Below are positions 34,284 to 43,968 of a stretch of 64,000 nt of DNA, piece after piece; position 1 is the first letter of the stretch; each line of letters starts with the position of its first letter. The DNA is taken from the NCBI GenBank assembly GCA_023386815.1, contig JAEWIZ010000001.1, positions 68,824 through 132,823 on the forward strand. The letters run 5' to 3'. The notes beneath the pieces were generated by a model. It searched no databases, was not told where the DNA came from, and saw nothing but the letters and a program-made list of their open reading frames with translations. This DNA comes from Bacillota bacterium (GTDB lineage Bacteria > Bacillota > Clostridia > Lachnospirales > Lachnospiraceae). Both the position numbers and the translations under genes were made by a program.

Positions 34284-35069
34284 TTACATATTTCTAAATT
34301 TCTGATATCTTTTTTCCATCATTTCTTCCACTGATATCTGTGACAGTAATTTCAGATCATGCTCGATCGTCTTCTTAATATTCTTAGCCATCATCTCATA
34401 ATTATTATGTGCTCCGCCCCTCGGCTCCGGAATAACTCCATCAATGATGCCAAACTGCACCAGATCCTGAGCTGTCAGTTTCATATCATTTGCAGCCTGT
34501 TCCGCTTTCGAGGAGTCTTTATATAAGATACTTGCAAAGCCTTCCGGCGAGAGTATGGAATAGATCGCATGCTCCAACATATATACTTTATCAGCTACAC
34601 CAAGAGCAAGTGCTCCACCACTTCCTCCTTCTGAGATAACTACAGAGATAATGGGTGTCTTTAACATCATCATCTTTGCAAGGTTCGTTGCGATTGCCTC
34701 ACCCTGACCTCGCTCTTCCGCACCTAAACCACAGAAAGCACCTGGTGTATCAATAAAACAAATGATAGGACGATGGAACTTTTCTGCCTGCTTCATCAGA
34801 CGAAGCGCCTTACGATACCCCTCTGGATGCGGCATAGAAAAATTTCTCGTTATATTTTCCTTCGTATTTCTTCCCTTCTGTTGTGCTATTACCGTAACAG
34901 GAAGGTCTCCAAAGAATGCAATACCGCCAACGATAGCCTGATCCTCAGCATAAAGTCGGTCTCCGTGCATTTCAATAAAATCATGAAAAAGTAACTCAAT
35001 GTAATCCAGCCCTGTTGGTCTACCAGCCATTCTTGCCAGCTTAACTTTTTCCCAAGGTGTGATATTCAT
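34284..35069 (-). CDS. accA: Acetyl-CoA carboxylase carboxyltransferase subunit alpha
   Basis: A 261-residue alpha subunit of the carboxyltransferase, which moves CO2 from biotin to acetyl-CoA. Evidence includes DFIEMHGDRLYAED, GGIAFFGDLPVTVIAQQKGR, the FIDTPGAFCG segment and the late ISEGGSGGALALG (oxyanion-hole glycines). It is shorter at the N-terminus than the E. coli protein of about 319 residues, as is common in clostridia and streptococci. Last gene of the fab/acc operon, just before the terminator. Confidence 0.96.
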   Translation of the reverse strand: MNITPWEKVKLARMAGRPTGLDYIELLFHDFIEMHGDRLYAEDQAIVGGIAFFGDLPVTVIAQQKGRNTKENITRNFSMPHPEGYRKALRLMKQAEKFHRPIICFIDTPGAFCGLGAEERGQGEAIATNLAKMMMLKTPIISVVISEGGSGGALALGVADKVYMLEHAIYSILSPEGFASILYKDSSKAEQAANDMKLTAQDLVQFGIIDGVIPEPRGGAHNNYEMMAKNIKKTIEHDLKLLSQISVEEMMEKRYQKFRNM

Positions 35070-35148
35070 TCAAATCACCATACCTTTCTTCTCATCCCGT
35101 AAGCTTTAAGCCACGGGTACAAAGTCGCATGTGAAAAGTACTGATTTT

Positions 35149-36039
35149 TCACATTACCCCTCCTGACTTCGAATGCAATTTAAGTATTGTTCCCAGGGTT
35201 TGCTTTAGCTGTACTCTTGGAACAATTTGATCAACAAAACCATGCTTCAATAAGAACTCCGCTCTTTGGAATCCATCCGGAAGCTTTTGGCCTATGGTTT
35301 GTTCAATAACTCTTGGCCCTGCAAAACCAATTAATGCGCCCGGCTCTGCAAGTATGATATCTCCAAGCATTGCAAAGCTGGCTGTTACACCTCCCGTTGT
35401 CGGATCAGTTAAAACTGTAATGTATAATAACCCTGCCTCGGAATGCTTTGCAACTGCAGCACTTACCTTAGCCATCTGCATCAGCGAGAAGATACCCTCC
35501 TGCATCCTTGCTCCGCCGGAAGCTGTGAATACGATTACCGGAAGTCTTTTCTTGGTTGCCCGCTCAAATAACCTTGCAAGCTTTTCTCCGATTGCAGTTC
35601 CCATACTTCCCATGAAAAATGCAGGATCCATGACTCCCAGCATAACAGGTTGCCCTTCTATCAAGCCTTTCCCTGTTACTACGCCATCTACAAGCCCTGT
35701 ACTGGTTTGTGTTTTTGCCAGCTTCGCATCATAACCTGGAAAGTTCAAGGGATTTATGGTTGTATATTGTGCGTCATATTCGAATAATTCGCCGTCATCC
35801 AATATCATTTCAAAGCGTTCCGCAGCGGAAACCTTGAAATGGTAGCCGCATTCATCACAACATTTCAAATTCGTAAGTAATAATTTCGTATAAATAATTC
35901 TTCCGCACTTCGGACATTTCGTCATGATGCCTTCGGGTATATTCGGACGTTCTTCATCCTGCGGCGCTATTTCCTGCGGCCTGGTACGATATACTTGTGA
36001 GGTTGCATATTGCTTTGCCTTAAATGGATTCATTTTCAT
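35149..36039 (-). CDS. accD: Acetyl-CoA carboxylase carboxyltransferase subunit beta
   Basis: A 296-residue beta subunit with an N-terminal zinc ribbon: Cys42, Cys45, Cys61 and Cys64 in CPKC and CDEC pairs. The crotonase-like domain has TASGGARMQEGIFSLMQMAK and GGVTASFAMLGD. Together with AccA it forms the malonyl-CoA-producing transferase. A TTG at 36057 opens the frame, but the ATG at 36039, 10-11 bases after GAGGG and 4 bases past the accC stop, is the more likely start. Confidence 0.95.
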   Translation of the reverse strand: MKMNPFKAKQYATSQVYRTRPQEIAPQDEERPNIPEGIMTKCPKCGRIIYTKLLLTNLKCCDECGYHFKVSAAERFEMILDDGELFEYDAQYTTINPLNFPGYDAKLAKTQTSTGLVDGVVTGKGLIEGQPVMLGVMDPAFFMGSMGTAIGEKLARLFERATKKRLPVIVFTASGGARMQEGIFSLMQMAKVSAAVAKHSEAGLLYITVLTDPTTGGVTASFAMLGDIILAEPGALIGFAGPRVIEQTIGQKLPDGFQRAEFLLKHGFVDQIVPRVQLKQTLGTILKLHSKSGGVM

Positions 36040-36043
36040 ACTT

Positions 36044-37378
36044 TTACTTTCCCTCAATTAAGCCGGTATGATAGTGCCCTGAGATAATCTCTTCGCGTTC
36101 TAAAAGCTCATACTGGTATTCAATATTTGTCTGTATTCCGTCAATTACCAGCTCGGATAAAGCTCGTTTCATTCGGCTGATAGCCTCTTTTCGATCCCTT
36201 CCGTATGCAATAACCTTTGCCAGCATGGAGTCATAACAGGAAGGAACCACATATCCGGAGTATAATGCACTATCCACACGTATCCCAAATCCTCCTGGAA
36301 ACAGAACATTTTCCACCTTTCCCGGGCAAGGCATAAAATTCTTTGACGGATCCTCCGCATTGATTCTGCATTCAATGGCATGACCCTTAACTTCTATGTT
36401 CTCCTGACGGTAAGGCATGGCCTCACCATTCGCAATTCTAATCTGCTCCTTTATCATATCAATTCCTGTGACCATCTCCGTAACGGGATGCTCTACCTGA
36501 ATTCGAGTATTCATTTCCATGAAATAGTAGTTGCCCTTATTATCTACTAAGAACTCAATGGTTCCTGCATTGATATAGCCTGTTGCTCCTGCTGCCTTTA
36601 CAGCTGCATTACCCATCTTCTTACGTAATTCAGGTGTCATAATCGCTGAAGGAGATTCCTCAATCATCTTCTGATTTCTTCTTTGAACGGAGCAATCTCT
36701 TTCACCCAGATGAACCACATTGCCATAACTGTCTGCCAGAATCTGAAATTCAATATGTTTTGGATTAATAATCAGCTTCTCCATATATAGATTATCGTCG
36801 CCAAAGGCTGCCTTCGCTTCTGCTTTTGCAGAAAGGTAGAGTCGTTCCAGATCTTCCTTATCAAAGACTGCTCTCATCCCTTTACCGCCTCCGCCGGCGC
36901 TGGCTTTAATCATAACTGGATATCCGATCTTCTCTGCTAATTCAAGAGCATCCTTAACCGTTTCAACAACACCATCTGAGCCAGGCACAACAGGTACTCC
37001 CGCTTTTATCATGGTTTCTCTGGCTTTTGATTTATTACCCATTAAATCAATGGTATCTGCTTTTGGTCCGATAAAGGTAATATTACAGTCCTCACACATT
37101 CTTGCAAAGGAGCTATTCTCTGAGAGGAAACCAAATCCAGGATGGACTGCTGTAGCTCCTGTCAGAACCGTTGCACTAATGATGTTCTGCATATTCAAAT
37201 AACTATCTTTTGATTTCGCTGGTCCGATACATACTGCCTCATCTGCCAGCATCACATGCAGAGCTTCTCTATCTGCCTCGGAGTAAACTGCAACAGTTTT
37301 AATTCCCATCTCTTTACAGGCACGAATAATTCTTACTGCAATTTCCCCACGATTTGCTATTAATATTTTTTTAAACAT
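36044..37378 (-). CDS. accC: Acetyl-CoA carboxylase, biotin carboxylase subunit
   Basis: A 444-residue ATP-grasp enzyme that carboxylates the biotin on AccB. N-terminal FKKILIANRGEIAVRIIRACKEMG, glycine-rich ATP lid IKASAGGGGKGMR (about residues 155-167), catalytic ERDCSVQRRNQKMIEE and NTRIQVEHPVTE are all present. Length and order are standard. It lies between fabZ (30-base gap) and accD in the operon. Confidence 0.97.
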   Translation of the reverse strand: MFKKILIANRGEIAVRIIRACKEMGIKTVAVYSEADREALHVMLADEAVCIGPAKSKDSYLNMQNIISATVLTGATAVHPGFGFLSENSSFARMCEDCNITFIGPKADTIDLMGNKSKARETMIKAGVPVVPGSDGVVETVKDALELAEKIGYPVMIKASAGGGGKGMRAVFDKEDLERLYLSAKAEAKAAFGDDNLYMEKLIINPKHIEFQILADSYGNVVHLGERDCSVQRRNQKMIEESPSAIMTPELRKKMGNAAVKAAGATGYINAGTIEFLVDNKGNYYFMEMNTRIQVEHPVTEMVTGIDMIKEQIRIANGEAMPYRQENIEVKGHAIECRINAEDPSKNFMPCPGKVENVLFPGGFGIRVDSALYSGYVVPSCYDSMLAKVIAYGRDRKEAISRMKRALSELVIDGIQTNIEYQYELLEREEIISGHYHTGLIEGK

Positions 37379-37408
37379 CGCAACTCTCCTTGATAATCAT
37401 CTGGCACT

Positions 37409-37831
37409 TCACCCAATTGCGAAGGTTAGTTCAGCCTGCACTGCAACCTTGCCTTCAACATAAGCCTTTGCAGTTCCAACACCAATATTACCTTTACTTT
37501 TGGTAATCTCAACCTCAAGCGTTAATACATCACCCGGAACCACCTGTCTCTTAAACTTAGCTTTATCTATTCCGCCAAAAAATACGATTTTACCTTCATT
37601 TCCGGGTATCGTCAGCATACAGATAGCCCCCATCTGTGCCAGGGATTCGATAATAAGAACCCCGGGCATGACCGCCTTACCAGGAAAGTGCCCCGGGAAA
37701 AACGGTTCATTCATTGTCACGCATTTTTTCCCGACAGCTCTGACGCCCGCTTCCAATTCTTCCACACGATCAACTAATAAAAATGGTGGTCTGTGAGGAA
37801 GTATTTTTTGAATTTCATCTATATTTAGCAT
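37409..37831 (-). CDS. fabZ: 3-hydroxyacyl-ACP dehydratase FabZ
   Basis: A 140-residue hot-dog-fold enzyme that dehydrates 3-hydroxyacyl-ACP. The active-site His48 and Glu62 sit in FFPGHFPGKAVMPGVLIIES. N-terminal IQKILPHRPPFLLVDRV is characteristic. It is the only dehydratase in the operon. No fabA-like or fabM-like isomerase gene is present, so the origin of unsaturated fatty acids is not explained by this locus. Confidence 0.96.
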   Translation of the reverse strand: MLNIDEIQKILPHRPPFLLVDRVEELEAGVRAVGKKCVTMNEPFFPGHFPGKAVMPGVLIIESLAQMGAICMLTIPGNEGKIVFFGGIDKAKFKRQVVPGDVLTLEVEITKSKGNIGVGTAKAYVEGKVAVQAELTFAIG

Positions 37832-37858
37832 AACATTACCCTTTCACAAGCAATTGGC

Positions 37859-38359
37859 CTACTTAATCAGAAACATGGGCTGACCAAACTCGACCATTTC
37901 TTCATTATTTATTAATATTTTAACAATCTCACCGTCAAGTTCACTCTCAATTTCATTCATAAGCTTCATGGCTTCTATAATGCAAATTGTCTGACCCTTT
38001 TTCACCTTATCCCCTACCTTAACAAAAGGGGGTTTCTCTGGTGATGCAGATGTATAGAAGGTACCAACCATTGGAGAAACTATTTTATTCGTTCCAGCTT
38101 CTTCTACATCTTTTTCACTGCCTTCAGCGGAAGTAGATATTGCTGCTATAGGCGTTTGAGTTACCACAGGAGACTGTACCGTTGGCGCTGGTGCATAACC
38201 AGGTATAAAAGCAGGGTTTGCTATCACCGGCTGCGCTGTATTTACAACCGGAAGCTCCTTTTCAAGGCAAATCCTAACACCATTTTCCTCTATTTCTAGC
38301 TTTGTTAAATTCGTCTTGTTCATTTCCTTCATCAGATTAACGATTTCTTTGTAATCCAT
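37859..38359 (-). CDS. accB: Acetyl-CoA carboxylase biotin carboxyl carrier protein
   Basis: A 166-residue carrier. An N-terminal helical part (about 1-37) is followed by a Pro/Ala/Thr/Val-rich flexible linker (about 38-90) and the C-terminal biotinyl domain with Lys132 in EAMKLMNEIE. The ATG at 38359 is preferred to the in-frame ATG at 38371, which overlaps the GGAGG ribosome site. A 197-base gap to fabF could hold an internal promoter, though none is clear. Confidence 0.95.
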   Translation of the reverse strand: MDYKEIVNLMKEMNKTNLTKLEIEENGVRICLEKELPVVNTAQPVIANPAFIPGYAPAPTVQSPVVTQTPIAAISTSAEGSEKDVEEAGTNKIVSPMVGTFYTSASPEKPPFVKVGDKVKKGQTICIIEAMKLMNEIESELDGEIVKILINNEEMVEFGQPMFLIK

Positions 38360-38556
38360 ATTTACCTCCATCCCTTAAGATCGTGAAGTTTATTCTATAT
38401 TAACGGGCATAAAATTATTACATTCCAAAGCAAAGCCTTGCTATTACCATGGAGACTATATACCATGACAGTATGTTCTTATATGATCATTTTCCATGGC
38501 CATTATCTTATGTCACTTATTTTTATCAACTGCTTTTTTTAATAATAGTAATAGGC

Positions 38557-39792
38557 TTATTCTACGTTTTTGAATACCAGCGTAGCATTATGTCCGCCAA
38601 ATCCTAAGGAGTTAGACATTGTAAAGTTAAGCTTCGCTGTCCTGCCCACACCTGGTACATAATCCAAATCACATTCTTCATCAGGCACCATTAAACCTAT
38701 GGTTGCAGGTATGAAGCTATTCTCCATTGCTTTTACGCAGATAATCGCTTCTACCGCACCTGCCGCTCCAAGTAAATGTCCAATCATAGATTTCGTTGAA
38801 CTGATTGGTGTATGATATGCTTCTTCACCCAAGGCGAGCTTAATCGCAATAGTTTCCACACGATCATTGGTAGGAGTACTGGTTCCATGAGCGTTGATAT
38901 AGGACACATCCTTAGATGTTATTCCTGCTTCATCCATTGCAAGCTTCATTGCTCTTGCGCCGCCTTCACCATCCGGAGCCGGAGCAGTAATATGATATGC
39001 ATCACAAGTGGTACCATATCCAACTACCTCAGCATAGATTTTTGCACCTCTAGCCTTTGCATGTTCGTAATCCTCCAGTACCAGAATACCGGCACCTTCA
39101 CCCATTACAAAGCCATCACGTTCCTTATCGAACGGGATGGAAGCCCTTAGGGGATCCTGGCTGGTTGATAAAGCTGTTAAGGATTGAAAACCAGCAACTG
39201 CAAGTGGTGTAATAGAACCTTCTGTTCCACCTGCTAAGATAATATCGCTGTACCCATGCTTAATACTTCGAAAAGCTTCTCCGATACAGTTAGTACCTGT
39301 AGCACAGGCAGTAACAACATTAGTACAAATCCCCTTTAAACCAAATTGGATGGCAATATTTCCTGCTGCCATATTGGTAATTGTCATTGGGATAAATAAT
39401 GGACTAACACGCTTTGGTCCTTTATCTCGTAAAGTATTGGTTTCTTTCTCAATATCATCAATCGCACCGATACCAGAGCCAACGATAACCCCAGCACGAT
39501 CCATATCTATCTTATTCAGATCAAGTCCTGAATCTGCAACTGCTTCTTTCGCTGCTGCCACTGCAAGCTGTGAGAACCGATCCATTCTTCTTGCTTCTTT
39601 AAAGTCCATATAATCCTTTGGGTCGAAACTCTTTACCTGTGCGGCTAATCTTGCACTATAGGACTCTGTATCAAAATTATTGATAAAATCAATGCCGCAG
39701 GTACCAGCCATTACATTATCAAAAAATTCATTTACATTATTACCGATGGGGGTAATTGCACCCATTCCTGTTACAACTACTCTTCTTGCCAT
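38557..39792 (-). CDS. fabF: Beta-ketoacyl-ACP synthase II
   Basis: A 411-residue condensing enzyme that elongates acyl-ACP with malonyl-ACP. The Cys-His-His triad is Cys163 in VTACATGTN, His302 in NAHGTSTPTND and His339 in SMIGHLLGAAG. N-terminal RRVVVTGMGAITPIGN is typical. Standard length. Between fabG and accB in the operon. Confidence 0.97.
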   Translation of the reverse strand: MARRVVVTGMGAITPIGNNVNEFFDNVMAGTCGIDFINNFDTESYSARLAAQVKSFDPKDYMDFKEARRMDRFSQLAVAAAKEAVADSGLDLNKIDMDRAGVIVGSGIGAIDDIEKETNTLRDKGPKRVSPLFIPMTITNMAAGNIAIQFGLKGICTNVVTACATGTNCIGEAFRSIKHGYSDIILAGGTEGSITPLAVAGFQSLTALSTSQDPLRASIPFDKERDGFVMGEGAGILVLEDYEHAKARGAKIYAEVVGYGTTCDAYHITAPAPDGEGGARAMKLAMDEAGITSKDVSYINAHGTSTPTNDRVETIAIKLALGEEAYHTPISSTKSMIGHLLGAAGAVEAIICVKAMENSFIPATIGLMVPDEECDLDYVPGVGRTAKLNFTMSNSLGFGGHNATLVFKNVE

Positions 39793-39831
39793 AGTATTTT
39801 TCCTCCATTGCTTGAAGGAGGGTTAACCTCC

Positions 39832-40572
39832 TTACATTACCATGCCGCCATCCACTTGGATTACCTGGCCTGTGATATAATTTGCTGCATCGGATGCCAG
39901 GAAGCAAACAGCATTTGCAACCTCTTCCGCTTTTCCATATCGTTTCAGGGGAATCGTCGCTATCGTAGCTTCTTTCACTTTCTCTGATAAGGTATCCGTC
40001 ATATCAGTTTCAATAAAGCCAGGAGCAACAGCGTTTACTGTAATACCTCTGGATGCTAATTCCCTTGCTGCTGATTTTGCCATGCCAATTACTCCGGCTT
40101 TCGAAGCAGAATAATTTATCTGACCAGCATTTCCTGTTAATCCAACTACAGATGATATATTTACCATTCTTCCACTTTTTTGTTTTAACATAATAGTAGA
40201 AGCATGCTTCATACAAAAGAAGGTTCCCTTCAGGTTAATGTCAAGAACACCGTCAAATTCGTCTTCCGTCATTCTCATCATCAAATTATCCTTGGTAACG
40301 CCTGCATTATTCACTAGTACATCAAGTCTGCCAAATTGTTTTACAGCCTCGTCTATCAGCTTCTTTGCTTCTTCTTCTTTACTGATATCTGCCTGCACGG
40401 CAATTGCTTGAGCTCCTGCCGCTTTGACCTGGTTCAAAAGCTCCTCTACTTGCGTGATACTATTGCGGTAATTAATTACTACCTTTGCACCGTGCTGAGC
40501 AAACTGCAGCGCAATCGCTCTACCGATTCCTCTTCCAGCCCCAGTAATCACTGCTACTTTTCCATTCAGCAT
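39832..40572 (-). CDS. fabG: 3-oxoacyl-ACP reductase
   Basis: A 246-residue short-chain dehydrogenase. NADP-binding VITGAGRGIGRAIA is at residues 8-21. The catalytic Ser141, Tyr154 and Lys158 are in NISSVVG and YSASKAG; the C-terminus ends GQVIQVDGGMVM. It reduces beta-ketoacyl-ACP. Housekeeping identity is supported by its place between fabD and fabF. Confidence 0.96.
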   Translation of the reverse strand: MLNGKVAVITGAGRGIGRAIALQFAQHGAKVVINYRNSITQVEELLNQVKAAGAQAIAVQADISKEEEAKKLIDEAVKQFGRLDVLVNNAGVTKDNLMMRMTEDEFDGVLDINLKGTFFCMKHASTIMLKQKSGRMVNISSVVGLTGNAGQINYSASKAGVIGMAKSAARELASRGITVNAVAPGFIETDMTDTLSEKVKEATIATIPLKRYGKAEEVANAVCFLASDAANYITGQVIQVDGGMVM

Positions 40573-40599
40573 ATTTTTCTATCCTTTCAATAACTCACA

Positions 40600-41541
40600 C
40601 TATTCCTCTGCTTTTAATGCAATTACCGTCGCTTCCAGGGAGGCCATATTTTCAACATTATATACCTTAAGGCTGCGATCAACCTTTCTCACAAAGCCTG
40701 AAAGAGTTTTACCTGGTCCAATTTCAACAAAATTCTGAACTCCGTCGGCAATCATATTGCGAATGGTTTGTTCCCACAACACGCTGCTCATAACCTGATG
40801 ATATAAAAGCTCCTTGATCTTGGCTGTACTGCTTACGAATTCAGCATTCACATTACTAATGACCGGTATCTGCATATCATCAATCACAATCAGCTCAAGC
40901 TCAGTACGCAATCGTTCTGCGGCTGGTTTCAGCATTGAGGTGTGAAAAGGAGCACTAACTGCTAAATCAAGTGTCTTTAGGGCACCTTTCTCCTTCGCGA
41001 GTCTAGCTGCTTCATCTACCGCCTTATTTTCACCACCAATAACAATCTGGCCGGGACAGTTAAAGTTCGCTGCTTCTACGATTCCAAAAGAACTAGCCTC
41101 CTGACAGGCTTCTCTGACTTTATCCTCTGACAAATTCAAAATAGCACACATCTTACCAACCCCAGCCGGAACAGCCTCCTGCATGAAGCGGCCTCTTTTT
41201 CTTACTAAAGGTACTACCTGTGATAGAGTAAATACTCCGCTGGCAGTAAGAGCCGAATACTCTCCAAGGCTTAAGCCAGCAACTACGTCAGGCTTAATAT
41301 CATATGACCTAATTGCCTGATATACGGCTGTAGACATGGTAACTATCGCCGGTTGAGTATTTTCTGTTAAATCCAGTTCTTCCTTGCTACCTGCAAATAT
41401 TAATTGTGCGAGATCCATATCTAGGCTTTCATTCGCCTCAAGAAAGATATTTCTGCATGACTCAAAATTATCATAAAGCTCCTTACCCATACCAATGTAC
41501 TGGGAACCCTGACCTGCAAATAAGAATGCTGTTTTTTTCAT
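40600..41541 (-). CDS. fabD: Malonyl-CoA:ACP transacylase
   Basis: A 313-residue transacylase loading malonate onto ACP. The nucleophile is Ser91 in GLSLGEYSAL; KTAFLFAGQGSQYIGMGKEL opens the protein, and the catalytic His is in SAPFHTSML. A frame open back to 41598 adds 19 residues overlapping fabK; the ATG at 41541 behind AGGGTG and at the family start is chosen. Confidence 0.96.
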   Translation of the reverse strand: MKKTAFLFAGQGSQYIGMGKELYDNFESCRNIFLEANESLDMDLAQLIFAGSKEELDLTENTQPAIVTMSTAVYQAIRSYDIKPDVVAGLSLGEYSALTASGVFTLSQVVPLVRKRGRFMQEAVPAGVGKMCAILNLSEDKVREACQEASSFGIVEAANFNCPGQIVIGGENKAVDEAARLAKEKGALKTLDLAVSAPFHTSMLKPAAERLRTELELIVIDDMQIPVISNVNAEFVSSTAKIKELLYHQVMSSVLWEQTIRNMIADGVQNFVEIGPGKTLSGFVRKVDRSLKVYNVENMASLEATVIALKAEE

Positions 41542-41554
41542 TGTATTCACCCTA

Positions 41555-42490
41555 TTACCTACTCCAATTCTTTGATAGCAGTTGTTCTGCCTCTGCAAAC
41601 ATCTCTGTGATGATTTCTTTACAGCTTTGCTCTTTCTTTACAATTGCTGCGATCTGACCGGCCATAATACTGCCATAATCGATATCACCTTCAACAACTG
41701 CTTTTGCAAGTGCACCAATGCCGAGAGTCTCGTAAGCATTAAGAGGTGCAGCTTTTGCTTCTAATTCAGAGAATTGACGACTCAGTTTATTTTTTAATAC
41801 TCGTACCGGATGCCCTGTTGGACGCCCGGTTACTACGGTATCAATATCTTTCGAATTAAGTACCTTTTGTTTATAATTTTGATGGACGGTACATTCATAA
41901 GCACTTAAGAAGCGAGTGCCCACCTGTATTGCATCTGCACCTAGCATAAAGGCTGCTGCAACACCTCTACCATCTGCGATTCCACCGGCTGCAATAACTG
42001 GAACATCCACAGCATCGACAACCTGGGGAACCAATACCATGGTTGTAAGTTCTCCCACATGTCCGCCGGATTCCGTTCCTTCCGCAATTACTGCATCTGC
42101 ACCGCTTCGTACCATTCTTTTTGCAATGGCAACAGAAGGTACAACCGGAATAACTTTTATGCCATGAGATTTCCACATCTCCATATATTTACCCGGAGCA
42201 CCCGCACCGGTAGTAACTACCCTGACACCTTCCTCGCAAACCATTCTTGCTATCTCATCTGCATTTTCACTAAGCAGCATAATGTTTACGCCAAAGGGTT
42301 TCTTTGTTGCCATTTTTGCTTTTCTTACCTCAGCGCGAACATACTCCACCGGTGCAGTTCCCCCTGCGATAATTCCAAGGCCGCCTGCTTCTGATACAGC
42401 TGATGCCAAAGAAGCATCGGAAATTCTAGCCATGGCACCTTGGAATATAGGGTAATCAATATCTAACAGTTCACATATACGTGACTTCAT
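41555..42490 (-). CDS. fabK: Enoyl-ACP reductase II (FMN-dependent FabK)
   Basis: A 311-residue FMN-dependent reductase of the 2-nitropropane dioxygenase fold that completes each elongation cycle. Landmarks: PIFQGAMARISDASLASAVSEAGG, EGTESGGHVGE near residues 139-149, and PVIAAGGIADGRGVAAAF with GADAIQVGTRF. Its presence with no fabI in the window suggests triclosan-insensitive synthesis, as in streptococci. Its stop is 13 bases before fabD. Confidence 0.95.
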   Translation of the reverse strand: MKSRICELLDIDYPIFQGAMARISDASLASAVSEAGGLGIIAGGTAPVEYVRAEVRKAKMATKKPFGVNIMLLSENADEIARMVCEEGVRVVTTGAGAPGKYMEMWKSHGIKVIPVVPSVAIAKRMVRSGADAVIAEGTESGGHVGELTTMVLVPQVVDAVDVPVIAAGGIADGRGVAAAFMLGADAIQVGTRFLSAYECTVHQNYKQKVLNSKDIDTVVTGRPTGHPVRVLKNKLSRQFSELEAKAAPLNAYETLGIGALAKAVVEGDIDYGSIMAGQIAAIVKKEQSCKEIITEMFAEAEQLLSKNWSR

Positions 42491-42531
42491 TCTGCCTATC
42501 CTCCATTTGCTCTTATGAGCGTTGCAGGGAA

Positions 42532-42768
42532 TTATGCTTCCTCGCTTCTCTTTGATAAATATTTCTCGATATCACCAATTGTATTGATGCTTTCTGTGTC
42601 CTCTGTTGGAATCTCAATTCCGAACTCTTCTTCTAAAGACATAATGATTTGGAAAAGATCCAAAGAATCCGCGTTAAGATCGTCCTTTAAAGATGTCTCT
42701 GAGGTTAATTCTGCTAAATCTACTCCTAATTGCTCTGCCACTACTTCTTTAATCTTGTTGAAATCCAT
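42532..42768 (-). CDS. acpP: Acyl carrier protein
   Basis: A 78-residue acidic carrier protein. The 4'-phosphopantetheine attaches to Ser35 in ADSLDLFQ (the usual motif is DSLD). It follows fabH after a 167-base gap and has its own AGGAGG ribosome site, consistent with the high expression this protein needs. Confidence 0.97.
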   Translation of the reverse strand: MDFNKIKEVVAEQLGVDLAELTSETSLKDDLNADSLDLFQIIMSLEEEFGIEIPTEDTESINTIGDIEKYLSKRSEEA

Positions 42769-42935
42769 TTTTAAATCCTCCTAAAATTTTATAAGTATTA
42801 TTATCTCCAGATTGATACTCTGGTGCATCCTGTAATTTAGTTTCCTAATCTCATTACTTTCTACATAACTAAAAATGCTTCAAAATTATTAAAATATTTT
42901 AACTATTGGCATAAAAAAATATAATTCGCCATACT

Positions 42936-43916
42936 TCACTTATTCCATTCGACTAAAATAGCTCCACTGGTCATACCGCCGCCAAAACCAACGAGAATTA
43001 TCTTATCCCCCTGATCAAGCATATTCTTTTCGTTCATCTCATCAAGAGCTATCCCAATCGTCGCTGCCGATGTATTACCATAGAGATCGAGATTAACAAA
43101 AAATTTGTCCAGTGGTATCCCTGCGAATTTTGCTGCCTGTTCAATAATTCTATAATTAGCCTGATGTGCTACCACATATTTAATGTCCTCTTCCTTCAAA
43201 TCTGCCTTTGCCAGAACCTTTTGTATTAAATCACTTATGGTTCGAACGGCAAATTTAAACACTTCCTGACCCTTCATCGAGATATAAGGAGAAATATTAT
43301 CCTTTCTCTCTACAAATGGATTGGATACAGGTAGAGCGGGTAGACATAAATAATCTTGCTTGCTGCCATCACTAATCATATGCATCGACCTAATACCATG
43401 ATTTTGTTCAGAGGCTTGCAAGATTACTGCTCCTGCTCCATCGCCAAACAACACACAAGTACCTCTGTCAGTCCAGTCCATTGCTTTCGAAAGGGTCTCT
43501 GCACCAATGACTAAGATCGTTTGGAACATTCCACTTTCGATAAAGGATGTAGCTACTGCCATTCCATATACAAGTCCTGTGCATGCCGCTGACAAATCAA
43601 ATGCTGCCGCTTTTTTTGCTCCCAGCAGATCCTGTACGATGCATGCTACGGATGGCATAAAAGAATCCGGTGTTATAGTTGCACAGATAATTAAATCCAA
43701 AGCATCAGCACCTAATTCTGCTCTTTCCAAAGCTTTTAAACCAGCTTTATACGCTAAATCCGAAGTGTTTTCACCAGTTGAAATTCTTCTTTGCTTGATT
43801 CCTGTCCTTGATGTAATCCATTCATCACTAGTTTCAACGATGTTTGCCAAATCATTATTTGTAATAACCTGTTCCGGCAAACACCTTCCGGTGCCGATGA
43901 TTGTTGCATATCTCAT
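42936..43916 (-). CDS. fabH: Beta-ketoacyl-ACP synthase III
   Basis: A 326-residue initiating condensing enzyme. The Cys-His-Asn triad is Cys112 in AACTG, His251 in VAHQAN and Asn281 in YGNTSAA. It joins a short acyl-CoA to malonyl-ACP and so sets chain initiation. A frame open to 43940 adds eight residues; ATG 43916, nine bases after GGAGG, is chosen and matches the family start (MRYATIIGTG). Confidence 0.96.
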   Translation of the reverse strand: MRYATIIGTGRCLPEQVITNNDLANIVETSDEWITSRTGIKQRRISTGENTSDLAYKAGLKALERAELGADALDLIICATITPDSFMPSVACIVQDLLGAKKAAAFDLSAACTGLVYGMAVATSFIESGMFQTILVIGAETLSKAMDWTDRGTCVLFGDGAGAVILQASEQNHGIRSMHMISDGSKQDYLCLPALPVSNPFVERKDNISPYISMKGQEVFKFAVRTISDLIQKVLAKADLKEEDIKYVVAHQANYRIIEQAAKFAGIPLDKFFVNLDLYGNTSAATIGIALDEMNEKNMLDQGDKIILVGFGGGMTSGAILVEWNK

Positions 43917-43968
43917 CTTGCGAGTCCTCCTATACGACACTTCTTTCCATTGCCTTATATCAGTTACG